Assembly: GCF_042677045.1 (NCBI RefSeq)
Contig: NZ_JBHTIH010000002.1
Span: 62,001-126,000, forward strand
Source: Lysobacter_K koreensis
Lineage (GTDB): Bacteria > Pseudomonadota > Gammaproteobacteria > Xanthomonadales > Xanthomonadaceae
DNA: 64,000 nt
Direction: 5' to 3'
Positions 33,491 to 44,929 of this stretch are shown piece after piece. Every line of letters starts with the position of its first letter. Position 1 is the stretch's first letter. Position numbers and translations under genes: made by a program. The notes beneath the pieces were generated by a model, which saw only the letters and a list, made by a program, of their open reading frames with translations, ran no database searches and was not told the DNA's origin.

Positions 33491-33509
33491 CTGTAACGCA
33501 AGCTGTCCA
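33491..33509 (+). promoter_or_regulatory. Possible Pho-box-like repeat with off spacing
   Basis: CTGTAAC-gcaag-CTGTCCA: two Pho-like repeats spaced by five rather than four bases, 29 bases upstream of the PstS-OmpA gene's ATG. The spacing fault makes this doubtful. Confidence 0.3.
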
Positions 33510-33538
33510 CGATTCCCGCGATCATTCGGGGGGAATCC

Positions 33539-34864
33539 ATGTTCACCATCAAACTGCACGCCGCACTCGCGGCGTGCCTGCTGTGCCTGTGCGCAGCGCC
33601 ATCGCTGGCGCAGGACGCCAACACCGAGCGCCTGCGCATCCACGGCTCCAACACCATGGGCGAACGGCTGGTGCCGGCGCTGGTCAAGTCGTGGTTGCAG
33701 GCGGCCGGCTACGAGGACGTCAGCGAACGCGCCCGAGGTGCAAGCCGGCTGGAGATCCACGCGCAACGCGACGGCACGCCGCTGATCGTCGAGATCGACA
33801 AGCGCGGGTCCGCGTCCGGGATCGCCGACCTGATCGAAGGCAACACCGAACTGGCGATGATGGCGCGACGCCCGAACGCCGAAGAGCTCGACGCGGCCTG
33901 GCAGCTTGGCGACCTGGGTTCGCCCGACCAGGAATTCGTAGTCGCGGTCGACGGCGTCACCGCAGTGGTGCACGCCAGCAACCCGGTGCGGCAGCTGGGC
34001 ATCGCGCAACTGCGCGCGATCTACGCCGGCCAGATCCGCAACTGGAAGCAACTGGGCGGGCCGGACCTGCCGATCCGGCCGCTGCTCGGCAACCCACGCA
34101 GCGCCAGCGGCGAATTCTTCGCCGAAGCGGTGATGGCCGGCGCGGCCTACGGCAGCAGCGCGCAGGGCAATGTCCGCGTCGCCAGCGGCGTCGCTTCGGA
34201 TCCCGGGTCGATCGGCATCGTGCCACTGCGTTCGCGCGTGCCCGGACGCGCGCGTCCGCTGGCGATCAGCCACGGCGGGCTGGCGGTCTATCCCACCCCG
34301 ATCAACATCCTCAGCGAGGACTACCCGCTGCTGCGTCGGTACAGCCTGTACGGCGGCCAGCTGATGTCAGCGCTGGGGCGCAGCTTCGCACTGCACACGG
34401 TCACGCGGCGCGCGCAGGAAGCGGTGGCCGTCGCCAACCATTTCGCGGTGATGCTGCGACCGGCGCCGCAATCGCCCGCGCCACGGGCCAGCGCGCAGTA
34501 CACGCAACTGGTCGCCGGCGCGCAGCGACTGCCGCTGAGCCTGCGCTTCAACCTAGCCAGCAGCCAGTCGATCTTCGACAGCCGCACCGCCTACGACCTC
34601 GATCGCGTGGCTGCGTACATGCGATTGCCGGGCAACCGCGGCAAGCACGCGGTGCTGGTCGCGTTCGGCAACCGCGAGGCGGGCGGCGCGCTGGTGTCGA
34701 CGTTGATCAGCAATGACCGCGCCGACATCGTCGCCGGCTACCTGCAGGAGCGCGGGGTCCGCGTGCGCAGCGCCCACGGACTGGGCACGGCGCGACCGCT
34801 GGCGGAAGCGGCGCAGGCTGGCGCGCGCTTCCGCAACGAGCGCGTGGAGGTGTGGGTGTTGTGA
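33539..34864 (+). CDS. PstS-like substrate-binding/OmpA fusion protein
   Basis: 441 residues. A signal peptide (ending APSLAQ) is followed by a type 2 periplasmic-binding domain of the PstS kind. It shows LRIHGSNTMGERLVPALVKSW, IADLIEGNTELAMMARRP, AIYAGQIRNWKQLGG and RSASGEFFAEAVMAGAAYG. The C-terminal OmpA-like peptidoglycan-binding domain (about 335-441) contains LSLRFNLASSQSIFDSRTAYDL and ends RFRNERVEVWVL. Such fusions would tether a phosphate-binding domain to peptidoglycan. The OmpA domain is somewhat diverged from the usual TDxxG pattern. Single gene; GGGGGAATCC before the ATG serves as RBS. Confidence 0.9.
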   Translation: MFTIKLHAALAACLLCLCAAPSLAQDANTERLRIHGSNTMGERLVPALVKSWLQAAGYEDVSERARGASRLEIHAQRDGTPLIVEIDKRGSASGIADLIEGNTELAMMARRPNAEELDAAWQLGDLGSPDQEFVVAVDGVTAVVHASNPVRQLGIAQLRAIYAGQIRNWKQLGGPDLPIRPLLGNPRSASGEFFAEAVMAGAAYGSSAQGNVRVASGVASDPGSIGIVPLRSRVPGRARPLAISHGGLAVYPTPINILSEDYPLLRRYSLYGGQLMSALGRSFALHTVTRRAQEAVAVANHFAVMLRPAPQSPAPRASAQYTQLVAGAQRLPLSLRFNLASSQSIFDSRTAYDLDRVAAYMRLPGNRGKHAVLVAFGNREAGGALVSTLISNDRADIVAGYLQERGVRVRSAHGLGTARPLAEAAQAGARFRNERVEVWVL

Positions 34865-34946
34865 GCGCGTTGGTGCGAATCGGCTGACGCAGCGCAAGTG
34901 GTACGGCCCACGACGTCGCTGTCGCGCGCAGCGACGTCGACGCCGG

Positions 34947-35747
34947 TTACTTGCCCAGCTTGGCCATCATCGCGCGCAAGGCGTCCTGGGTGTCGGCGGC
35001 ATACCAGGCCTCGATGAAACGATCGAGCTGGATGTGCTGCGGCTGCAGGGCTTCGATCACTTCGGCGCGGGCAATCGCGCGGGTGCGCAGCATCGCCGCC
35101 CGCGGCAACGCCAGCAGCTGGGCCAGCCATTCGCGCGCGCGCGCGCCGACCTCGTCGAGCGCGACCTGCTCGTCGACCAGGCCCACGTGCAGCGCCTGCC
35201 CGCTGTCGAGCATCTCGCCGGCCACCAGCAGGCGCTCGGCGCGGTACGGGCCGACCACGCGTCGCAGCAGGCGCTGGATGCCTTCGGGTGCGACCAGGCC
35301 GACCTGGGTTTCGTTGAGGCCGATGCGGAACGGCCGTTCGGGTTCGTCGCTGCGCGCCATCACCCGGTAGTCGCAGCACAGCGCCAGCACGCAGCCGCCG
35401 GCGGGGGCATGCCCGCCGATCGCCGCGACCACCGGCACCGGCGCGGCGGCCAGCGCCATCGCGGCATCGAAGAACGCTTCCCAGGCCGCCATCAACGCAT
35501 GGCGGTCGTCGCCCAGCGACAGCAGGTAGGGCACATCGAGCCCGGCGGAGAACACCTTCGGCCCGCCCGACAGCACCACGCCCTGCGCGCCGGACGCGAT
35601 CGCATCGTCCAGCGCGGCGCGCAATCCGTTGCACAACGCCGGATCGAGCGCGTTGACCGGCGCGCGCGCGAGCCTGAGTTCGACGATGCCGCCGTGATCG
35701 ATGGTGTCCACGCAACTGGCGACGCGGTGGGGTGCGGCTTGGTTCAT
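34947..35747 (-). CDS. Delta3,Delta2-enoyl-CoA isomerase (ECI1-like crotonase)
   Basis: 266 residues. The crotonase fold is seen in LARAPVNALDPALC and GGPKVFSAGLDVPYLL. APAGGCVLALCCDYRV lacks the first hydratase glutamate, and FRIGLNETQVGLVAPEGIQ keeps the second. That pairing is what mitochondrial-type ECI1 isomerases show, with the Glu in LNETQ as the sole base. Expected reaction: shift of a 3-enoyl to a 2-trans-enoyl-CoA during oxidation of unsaturated fatty acids. ATG at 35747 overlaps the stop of the DUF4139 gene (ATGA). Confidence 0.88.
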   Translation of the reverse strand: MNQAAPHRVASCVDTIDHGGIVELRLARAPVNALDPALCNGLRAALDDAIASGAQGVVLSGGPKVFSAGLDVPYLLSLGDDRHALMAAWEAFFDAAMALAAAPVPVVAAIGGHAPAGGCVLALCCDYRVMARSDEPERPFRIGLNETQVGLVAPEGIQRLLRRVVGPYRAERLLVAGEMLDSGQALHVGLVDEQVALDEVGARAREWLAQLLALPRAAMLRTRAIARAEVIEALQPQHIQLDRFIEAWYAADTQDALRAMMAKLGK

Positions 35748-37312
35748 GGCTTCAGGTCCTTGGCCCAGCGGTAGCGGACGGTGTAGGTGAGGGTGGTTTC
35801 GCCGGCGGCCGGCACCGCGACGTCGAACTGCGCGTGGCGCGCGTCCTTCTTGGTCGCCGGCACGCTGCTGGCGGTGACCTGCCAGTCGCTCCAGCGTGGC
35901 AGCGGTTCGATCACGCGCACGGTCACGGGAGTCGGCTTGGCGTTGCTGAGCTTGATCGCGAACGACTCGGTGACGGTACGGCCGGCGCGGTCGATGTGGA
36001 AGGCGGTGTTTTCGCGCTGCGCGCCCAGGTCGAAGGCCTTGCCGACCTCGAGCCGGATCTCCGCGCCCTGCGCGGTGTGCTCGAGCGCGGACTCGCCCAG
36101 GAAATCGCTGCCGTCGAACACGCGCACGCGCCCCGCCGGCAGCGGCTGGCCCAGGCCGGCCGAAGCGGTGTTGGCCAGCGAGACCGTGGCATTGACCGGT
36201 AGCGCGCCGGTCTGGCCGCGGAACGACGGCTCCAGCACCGGCTGCGGCGGCAGCCACTGCGGGATGTCGGCGTCGACCACGTAGGCCCGTTCGCAGGCGA
36301 TCGTCGGCCGCGGTGCGAACAGGGGCACGCGCTCGGTGCTGCCCTGCGCGACGCGGGTGGCGCGCGGCAGTTCGTAGGCGTGGTACTCGCCCGAACTGCG
36401 TTCGACCGGCACCGGCGCGGCGGTCTGGGCGGCGTCCCCGGCGTAGGAGTGGTTGCCCGCGGCGAAGCCGTCGCGTGCGCGGCGCACGCGGTTGGGCGCG
36501 CCCGCGACCAGGGTGAGCTTGGCGGCGTCGAAGGTGATGCCGGCGCGGTTGCTGACCAGCGCCGCGCCGTCGAGCGCGAGCTGGCAGGCGTCGCCCTTGG
36601 CCAGGGTGGCCAGATACTCGGCGCGCCACGCCATACCGCCCATCGGATACGCCAGCACGAACGCGGCATCGCCGGCGCGTTGCGCGCGCACGGTCCATTG
36701 CAACGCCGCCTGCCGCGGCAGCGCGTCGTCGCCATCGACCATGCTGAAGCTGTCGTACTCGCGAATCAGCTTGGTGCGGCCGTCGGCGAGTGCGAGGGTC
36801 AGGCCGCCGTCGGCGGCGAGCAGCACGCCGCTGTCGGTCTGCTTGGCGTTGCCGGAGGTGTGCTCGACCGCGATCTTGCGGCCGATCGCGGTGGCCAGCA
36901 CGTCCTGCGAACCGCTCGGCGCGGGGAGGTAGCGCTGGCCCTCGATCACGATGCCGGAGGTGTGCGCGCGCAGCAGCGCCGCCTCGACGTCCATCGCCGG
37001 TGCGACGCGGGTGGTGGCGATGGTGTTGGGGCCGGCCTTGAGCGCGTAGTGCAGCGGTTGCTCGACCAGCGCATAGCCGGGCATGTCGGTGCCGGGGCGT
37101 TCGATCTGCGCGAGCGCGTCGTAGTCGCCGCTGTAGATCGTCAACGCGGTGACGCCGGCGCCTGTGTCCGGCTTCGGATCGGCCGGGGTGGCCAGCGGCG
37201 CGGGGGGCGCGGCGGATGTCGCGGTTGGTGCAGGTGACTCGGGCGGCTTGCACGCCATCAGCGTGCAGGCGATGGCGATCAGCGACAGACGTTGCGTCGA
37301 CAACCCATGCAT
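35744..37312 (-). CDS. DUF4139 domain lipoprotein
   Basis: 522 residues. LSLIAIACTLMACKPPESPAP is a lipoprotein signal with the lipobox LMAC (C21). A Pro/Ala/Thr linker precedes the long DUF4139 beta-rich domain, seen in LTIYSGDYDALAQIERPG, LQWTVRAQRAGDAAFVLAYPMGGMAWRAEY, and the terminal TVRYRWAKDLKP. Members are periplasmic or outer-membrane proteins of unknown function. It is coupled to an isomerase gene, which looks like a chance operon. Start ATG at 37312; MHGLS has a second ATG nearby. Confidence 0.88.
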   Translation of the reverse strand: MHGLSTQRLSLIAIACTLMACKPPESPAPTATSAAPPAPLATPADPKPDTGAGVTALTIYSGDYDALAQIERPGTDMPGYALVEQPLHYALKAGPNTIATTRVAPAMDVEAALLRAHTSGIVIEGQRYLPAPSGSQDVLATAIGRKIAVEHTSGNAKQTDSGVLLAADGGLTLALADGRTKLIREYDSFSMVDGDDALPRQAALQWTVRAQRAGDAAFVLAYPMGGMAWRAEYLATLAKGDACQLALDGAALVSNRAGITFDAAKLTLVAGAPNRVRRARDGFAAGNHSYAGDAAQTAAPVPVERSSGEYHAYELPRATRVAQGSTERVPLFAPRPTIACERAYVVDADIPQWLPPQPVLEPSFRGQTGALPVNATVSLANTASAGLGQPLPAGRVRVFDGSDFLGESALEHTAQGAEIRLEVGKAFDLGAQRENTAFHIDRAGRTVTESFAIKLSNAKPTPVTVRVIEPLPRWSDWQVTASSVPATKKDARHAQFDVAVPAAGETTLTYTVRYRWAKDLKP

Positions 37313-37350
37313 CGCGAACTCCGCTCCCGGCCTGCCGGTATCATAGGCCG

Positions 37351-37797
37351 ATGCATCCGATCCGCGCCTTGCTCACCGCCGTCCTGGTTGCCGCCGCGTT
37401 CAGCGCCATCCCCGCCTGCGCGCGCGATTGCGCGCCGCAGGTGCGCGACGGCTGGTTGCGCCTGCCTCCGGGACCCATGCCGATGCTGGCCGGGTTCGGC
37501 CGCATCGAGAACACCTGTCCGACACCGGTCACCATCGTCCGTGTCAGCAGCCCCGCGTTCGCCGATAGCTCGTTGCACGAGACCCGCATCGTCGATGGCG
37601 TTAGCCGGATGCGCGCGCTGCCCCAACTGCGGATCGCGCCGGGCGATGCCGCGACGCTCAAGCCCGGCGGCATGCACCTCATGCTGATGCAAGCGCGCGC
37701 GCCGCTGAAGCCCGGCAGCAAGGTCGCGGTCGAGTTCGCGTTGCAGGACGGCGGCACGCTGCGCGGCGAGTTCGTGGTGCGCAAGGCCGGCGAATAG
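37351..37797 (+). CDS. Periplasmic copper chaperone PCu(A)C
   Basis: 148 residues with a signal peptide (ending PACAR). The PCu(A)C copper site H-x10-M-x21-H-x-M is exact: H of LHETRIVDGVSRM, then PGGMHLMLM. It delivers Cu(I) to cytochrome oxidase CuA or other sites. Cys-x-cys pairs C29 and one later Cys may form a disulfide. It is divergent from the DUF4139 gene, with only 38 bases between. Confidence 0.92.
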   Translation: MHPIRALLTAVLVAAAFSAIPACARDCAPQVRDGWLRLPPGPMPMLAGFGRIENTCPTPVTIVRVSSPAFADSSLHETRIVDGVSRMRALPQLRIAPGDAATLKPGGMHLMLMQARAPLKPGSKVAVEFALQDGGTLRGEFVVRKAGE

Positions 37798-37806
37798 GGT
37801 GCTCGT

Positions 37807-37919
37807 CTCCCCACTCTCAAAAAAGAGAGCGCGGGGAGATTGGCGCGATGCCCCAGAGACTTGGGCGGCCGCGAAAGCAAATCCCGCTTGATCTCCCTTC
37901 TTCAAAGGGAGAAATCCGG
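37807..37919. repeat. Dispersed composite repeat (copy 2)
   Basis: CTCCCCACTCTCAAAAAAGAG...GGGGAGATTGGC at the left and CAAATCCC...TTCAAAGGGAGAAATCCGG at the right repeat, in the same order, the element at 27121-27245. Confidence 0.7.
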
Positions 37920-37927
37920 CACGAATT

Positions 37928-38436
37928 TCAGCTCGGCTGGCAGGCGTTCCGCACCGACGCCGGCAACGGCGCGGCGCGGCCAGCTTCACGATCGATCCAC
38001 ACCATCACCACGTTGCCATCGCAGAACAGCACGCCGGCATCGTTGGCGTCGAGGATGCGGTGGCCGACGGTGACGCTGGTGTTGCCGACGCGCTCGACGA
38101 ACAGCTCGACCATGACTTCGTTGGGCCACTCGATCGGACGCCGGTAGTTGAGGTTCGAGGCCGCGAGCACCGGTGCGACGTCGTCGTCCAGGCCCATGCC
38201 CGGCAGCGTCATCATCCAGCGTAGCCGCGCTTCTTCGAGATAGCCCAGATACTGCGAGTTGTTGACGTGGTTGAACGCGTCGAGGTCGCGCCAGCGTACC
38301 GACAGCGGCGCCTGCATCAGCACCACCGGACCGGCCGTTGCCAACGCCGGCGGAGTTGCGACAGCGGCTTCGGGTTTGGACGCGGCAGAAGCGCGCTTGC
38401 GCGGCTTGCGCGCGGGGGTGGGGGCGGGTGTGTCGC

Positions 38437-38440
<4 letters not shown>
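37928..38440 (-). CDS. Acyl-CoA thioesterase, hotdog fold (4HBT)
   Basis: 170 residues. A Pro/Ala/Lys-rich N-terminal 40 residues precede a single hotdog domain. It has VRWRDLDAFNHVNNSQYLGYLEEAR (residues 49-73), in which the Asp/Asn pattern is the catalytic site of 4-hydroxybenzoyl-CoA-like thioesterases, and YRRPIEWPNEVMVEL. Its ATG overlaps the uvrA stop by four bases, so it is co-translated with uvrA. Substrate is unknown. Confidence 0.9.
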
Positions 38441-41367
<2,927 letters not shown>

Positions 41368-41589
41368 CAGGAACCTGCAATGGGGGAGGGTCGCCACGGC
41401 ACGGCCATGGCGAACAGGGGAGCGTATCGAGTGCAGGAAGTGGGGGCAAATCCGCGGAACGGAAGCCCGCCCGTGCTGGCGCGGCCTGCCGACAGGCCCG
41501 TCGCATGCGGCGCGGACGATGGGAGTCCGAAGCCTGTGAAACGGCGATGGGGCGCCAGGCCCCCATCGACGCGGAACGTGGACGCCGCG

Positions 41590-42759
41590 CTACTTCTGGA
41601 TCGTGAACTCGATCCGGCGGTTCTTCGCGCGTCCCTCGGCGCTGTCGTTGTCGGCGACCGGCTTGTCCTGGCCATAGCCCTTGCTGGCGAGCAGGTCGGC
41701 CTTGACGCCCAGCTCGGCCAGCCGCGCCTTCACCGCGTCGGCACGCTGCTGCGACAGGCGCTGGTTGGCGGCCGCATCGCCGGTGTCGTCGGTGTGGCCG
41801 CCGACCTCGATGCGGGTGCCGCCCGGGGCCTGCTTGATGGCCGCGGCCGCCTTGCCGAGGATGTCGTCGCTGCTGGCGGAGATGTTCGCGCTGTCGGTGT
41901 CGAAGTGGATGATCATCAGGTTCAACGCCTTGACCAGGTCGTCGGCGCTGAACTGGCCGGGTGTGAGCTTGGCGAACGCCTCCGCCGCCGCATTCTCGAG
42001 GTTGCCCGCGGCTCCCGCGGCCGCCGCTACGGCGGCCGTCGGAGCGGGCGTGGCGACCGGTGCGGCCGGCGCGAGCGGCGCGATCGCCTCGTTGCGCTGG
42101 CAACTGCGGAAGAAGAACAACGCCGCGATCGCCGCCGCGATGAGCAACAGCCATGGCAACCATTTGCCGATCCCGCCCGAACTGGCCTCGCGCACGCTGG
42201 TGGCTGCCGCCGCGCCGGTTCGGGATGCATGGGGCTTGGTCGTATCGGCGGTACGCACGGGCCCATCGCCCACCGTGCCGACGCTGGCGCCCAGCGCGGC
42301 CGCGCCCGCGCCCGCGGCGGCCGCGCTCCAGTGGCCGAGCTCGTCCAGGTGGTCCTGCAGGTTGCCGAACCAGTTGCCGAACTTGCCCGGGATCCCCGCG
42401 GCGCTGGCCGGCAGGTCGCCGTGCTCGCTGAGTTCGTTGACCGCATCGGGAAGGATCGCCGCCGCCGCGCCGCCGACCGTGGCGGCCGGGACGCCCAGCT
42501 TGGCGCTCATCTGATTGAGCGTCTCGCTGCCCAGCACGCCCTCGAGCTGCGCGGCACTGATCGGCTGGTTGGTGCCGTGGCCCAGCCACGACGCCACGGT
42601 ATCGTCCAGGCCCTGGTCGCGGAAGGACTGCAGGAAGCCGGCCGGCCCGCCGCGCTTGGGGTTGAAGATCTGGGCCACCAGCATCCCCAGCAGCTGCTTG
42701 GCCTTGTCCTGGCTCAGGCCGAACCGTCCCGTCACCTGCTCAAGTATCTGGTTGAACAC
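41590..42759 (-). CDS. DUF937 (YidB-like)/OmpA domain fusion membrane protein
   Basis: 389 residues from a GTG at 42759 (VFNQILEQVTGRFGLSQDKAKQL). The first 120 residues are DUF937-like with the LGQ/L-rich ARLG-type helices and GVLGSETLNQMSAKLGV. There is one membrane segment WLPWLLLIAAAIAALFFF (about 206-223), a Pro/Ala linker, and an OmpA domain ending RAKNRRIEFTIQK with GGHTDDTGDAAANQRLSQQRA. An ATG at 42828 would extend the N-terminus by 23 residues. Predicted to link the inner membrane to peptidoglycan; function unknown. Confidence 0.85.
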   Translation of the reverse strand: MFNQILEQVTGRFGLSQDKAKQLLGMLVAQIFNPKRGGPAGFLQSFRDQGLDDTVASWLGHGTNQPISAAQLEGVLGSETLNQMSAKLGVPAATVGGAAAAILPDAVNELSEHGDLPASAAGIPGKFGNWFGNLQDHLDELGHWSAAAAGAGAAALGASVGTVGDGPVRTADTTKPHASRTGAAAATSVREASSGGIGKWLPWLLLIAAAIAALFFFRSCQRNEAIAPLAPAAPVATPAPTAAVAAAAGAAGNLENAAAEAFAKLTPGQFSADDLVKALNLMIIHFDTDSANISASSDDILGKAAAAIKQAPGGTRIEVGGHTDDTGDAAANQRLSQQRADAVKARLAELGVKADLLASKGYGQDKPVADNDSAEGRAKNRRIEFTIQK

Positions 42760-42912
42760 TTCGTTTACCCCGTCCTGGATTGGGATGGCCGCAGCCGCGC
42801 CGCAGGTTGGCGGGAGTACACCATGCAACGGGTTAAGGCCGCGCTAGACCTGAACGGCTCCGCCGAACCACCGGGGCAGGGTGCCTCACCGAGGCGGTGA
42901 GGGTCCGTGGGG

Positions 42913-42941
42913 TTGTCGTAACCCGCTGAAACCCCTACAAT
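42913..42941 (+). promoter_or_regulatory. Sigma-70 promoter of rplU-rpmA
   Basis: TTGTCG (42913-42918), a 17-base spacer, TACAAT (42936-42941). Expected transcription start near 42949, giving a 56-base leader. Confidence 0.8.
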
Positions 42942-43004
42942 TCCGCTTCTGTCCGCCTTCAAAGGTGCGGCAGCGACCAAAATAACTACAGAGGAATACC
43001 GGTC

Positions 43005-43325
43005 ATGTACGCAGTTCTAGTCACCGGCGGTAAGCAATACCGCGTGATGAAGGGCGAGACGCTTCGCGTCGAGCTCCTCGATGTCGAAGCCGGCAGCGAG
43101 ATCAAGTTCGACCAGGTGCTGATGCTGGGCGACGGCGAAGGTGTGAAGCTTGGCGACGCGCTCCAGGGCGCCAGTGTCACCGCCAAGGTCGTGGGCCACG
43201 GCCGCGCCGACAAGATCCGCATCGTCAAGTTCCGCCGCCGCAAGCACCACCGCAAGCAGATGGGTCACCGTCAGCATTACACCGAAATCGAGATCACCGG
43301 CATTGCCGGTGGCGACAAGAAGTAA
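43005..43325 (+). CDS. rplU: 50S ribosomal protein L21
   Basis: 106 residues, the usual length. The MYAVLVTGGKQYRVMKGETL start, KVVGHGRADKIRIVKFRRRK (77-96 region) and HRKQMGHRQHYTEI are the L21 signature. Good RBS (AGAGGAAT). It is 12 bases upstream of rpmA and part of the near-universal rplU-rpmA-obg cluster. Confidence 0.99.
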   Translation: MYAVLVTGGKQYRVMKGETLRVELLDVEAGSEIKFDQVLMLGDGEGVKLGDALQGASVTAKVVGHGRADKIRIVKFRRRKHHRKQMGHRQHYTEIEITGIAGGDKK

Positions 43326-43337
43326 GGAGAAGCAGTC

Positions 43338-43598
43338 ATGGCACATAAAAAGGGCGTAGGTTCCTCGCGCAACGGCCGCGACTCCAACCCGAAGTACCTG
43401 GGCGTCAAGATCTACGGTGGCCAGGCGATCGAGGCGGGCAACATCATCGTCCGCCAGCGCGGCACCCAGTTCCACCCGGGCATGGGCGTCGGCCTGGGCC
43501 GCGACCACACGCTGTTCGCGCTGGTCGATGGCAAGGTCGAGTTCTCGACCAAGGGCCTGAAGAAGCGCCGCACCGTCAGCGTCGTCGTCAGCGAGTAA
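43338..43598 (+). CDS. rpmA: 50S ribosomal protein L27
   Basis: 86 residues. MAHKKGVGSSRNGRDSNPKY with the N-terminal tail that reaches the peptidyl-transferase centre, and RQRGTQFHPGMGVGLGRDHT. No cleavable N-terminal extension of the firmicute type is present. AAGGAG precedes the ATG. Confidence 0.99.
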   Translation: MAHKKGVGSSRNGRDSNPKYLGVKIYGGQAIEAGNIIVRQRGTQFHPGMGVGLGRDHTLFALVDGKVEFSTKGLKKRRTVSVVVSE

Positions 43599-43652
43599 TT
43601 GCCAACGGGTTCAAGCCTTGGCTTGAACCTCGCGACACGCTGTCCACGAAGG

Positions 43653-43674
43653 GCCCCGCTTCGGCGGGGCTTTT
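43653..43674 (+). terminator. Rho-independent terminator after rpmA
   Basis: GCCCCGC-TTCG-GCGGGGC with four T residues. It separates rplU-rpmA from obg, which begins 40 bases on. Confidence 0.85.
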
Positions 43675-43713
43675 CGTTTGTGAAACACTATTGATTGCCA
43701 TGCTGGAACTCCC

Positions 43714-44769
43714 ATGAAACTCGTCGACGAAGCCGAAATTCAGGTCATCGCAGGTAACGGCGGCAACGGCTGCGTCGGTTTCCGCCGCGAGAAGTACATC
43801 CCGCTCGGCGGCCCCGACGGCGGCGACGGCGGCAACGGCGGCAGCGTCTGGGTGGTCGCCGACGAGAACCTCAGCACCCTGGTGGATTTCCGCCACCAGA
43901 AGCTGTTCCGCGCCCAGCGCGGCGAGAACGGCATGGGCCGGCAGGCCTACGGCAAGGGCGGTGAGGACCGGGTCATCATCGTGCCGGTCGGCACCGTGAT
44001 CACCAACGTCGAGACCGACGAGGTGATCGGCGACCTGACCCGGCACGGCGATCGCCTGCTGGTCGCCAAGGGCGGCAAGGGCGGCCTTGGCAACATGCAC
44101 TTCAAGAGCTCGGTCAACCGGTCGCCGCAGAAGGCGCTACCGGGCCTGCCGGGCGAGGAGCGCACGCTCAAAATGGAGCTGAAGCTGCTGGCCGATGTCG
44201 GCCTGCTCGGCTTCCCGAATGCCGGCAAGAGCACCTTCATCCGCGCCGTGTCGGCGGCGACGCCAAAGGTTGCCGACTACCCGTTTACCACCCTGTACCC
44301 GAACCTGGGCGTGGTCAGCGTCGAGCAGTACCGCAGCTTTGTGATCGCCGATATCCCCGGCCTGATCGAGGGCGCGGCCGATGGCGCCGGGCTCGGCGCC
44401 CAGTTCCTGCGCCACCTGCAGCGCACCCACCTGCTGCTGCATCTGGTCGACATCGCGCCGATGGAAGGCGGCGTCGAGGGCGTGTCGCCGGCCGAGCAGG
44501 TGCGCGCGATCGAGCGCGAACTGCGCAAGCACGATCCGGAGTTGCTCAACAAGCCGCGCTGGCTGGTCCTCAACAAGGCCGACCTGTTGCTGGAGGAAGA
44601 GCAGCAGGCCGCGGCGCAGGCCGTGATCGACGAACTGGGCTGGAAGGACCGCTGGTACCTGGTCTCGGCGATCGGGCGCGAAGGCACCTGGGCGATCATG
44701 CCGGACGTGATGGCGTTCCTCGATCGCCTGCGGGCAGACGCGGCCGAAGCCGAAGCCGATGCGCCTTGA
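43714..44769 (+). CDS. obg: GTPase Obg (CgtA)
   Basis: 351 residues. The Gly-rich Obg domain (GGPDGGDGGNGGSVWV) is followed by the G domain: G1 GFPNAGKSTFI, G2 TT of YPFTTLYPNLG, G3 DIPGLIEGAADGAGLG, G4 NKAD. It binds the ribosome and is essential for 50S assembly and stress response. The start follows AGAACTCCC; the C-terminal tail is short and acidic. Confidence 0.98.
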   Translation: MKLVDEAEIQVIAGNGGNGCVGFRREKYIPLGGPDGGDGGNGGSVWVVADENLSTLVDFRHQKLFRAQRGENGMGRQAYGKGGEDRVIIVPVGTVITNVETDEVIGDLTRHGDRLLVAKGGKGGLGNMHFKSSVNRSPQKALPGLPGEERTLKMELKLLADVGLLGFPNAGKSTFIRAVSAATPKVADYPFTTLYPNLGVVSVEQYRSFVIADIPGLIEGAADGAGLGAQFLRHLQRTHLLLHLVDIAPMEGGVEGVSPAEQVRAIERELRKHDPELLNKPRWLVLNKADLLLEEEQQAAAQAVIDELGWKDRWYLVSAIGREGTWAIMPDVMAFLDRLRADAAEAEADAP

Positions 44770-44788
44770 CGGCAACGCCGACGCAATG

Positions 44789-44814
44789 AAAAAGCCGGCG
44801 CAGGCCGGCTTTTT
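44789..44814 (+). terminator. Terminator of obg
   Basis: AAAAA-GCCGGC-GCAG-GCCGGC-TTTTT, 20 bases after the obg stop; symmetric, so it could also act on the minus strand. Confidence 0.8.
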
Positions 44815-44877
44815 GCCTTTTGGCGCCGCCCTGCGCACGTCGGTCGCGAAGTGCCCGCTAGGGACAATGCCGGCAAA

Positions 44878-44903
44878 CAAAAACCCGGCCGGAGCCGGGT
44901 TTT
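44878..44903 (-). terminator. Rho-independent terminator of rpsT
   Basis: Minus strand ACCCGGC-TCCG-GCCGGGT followed by a T-rich run (TTTTTG); 27 bases past the rpsT stop. Confidence 0.8.
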
Positions 44904-44929
44904 CGGTGTTCGTCGCCGGGAGCGATCGA

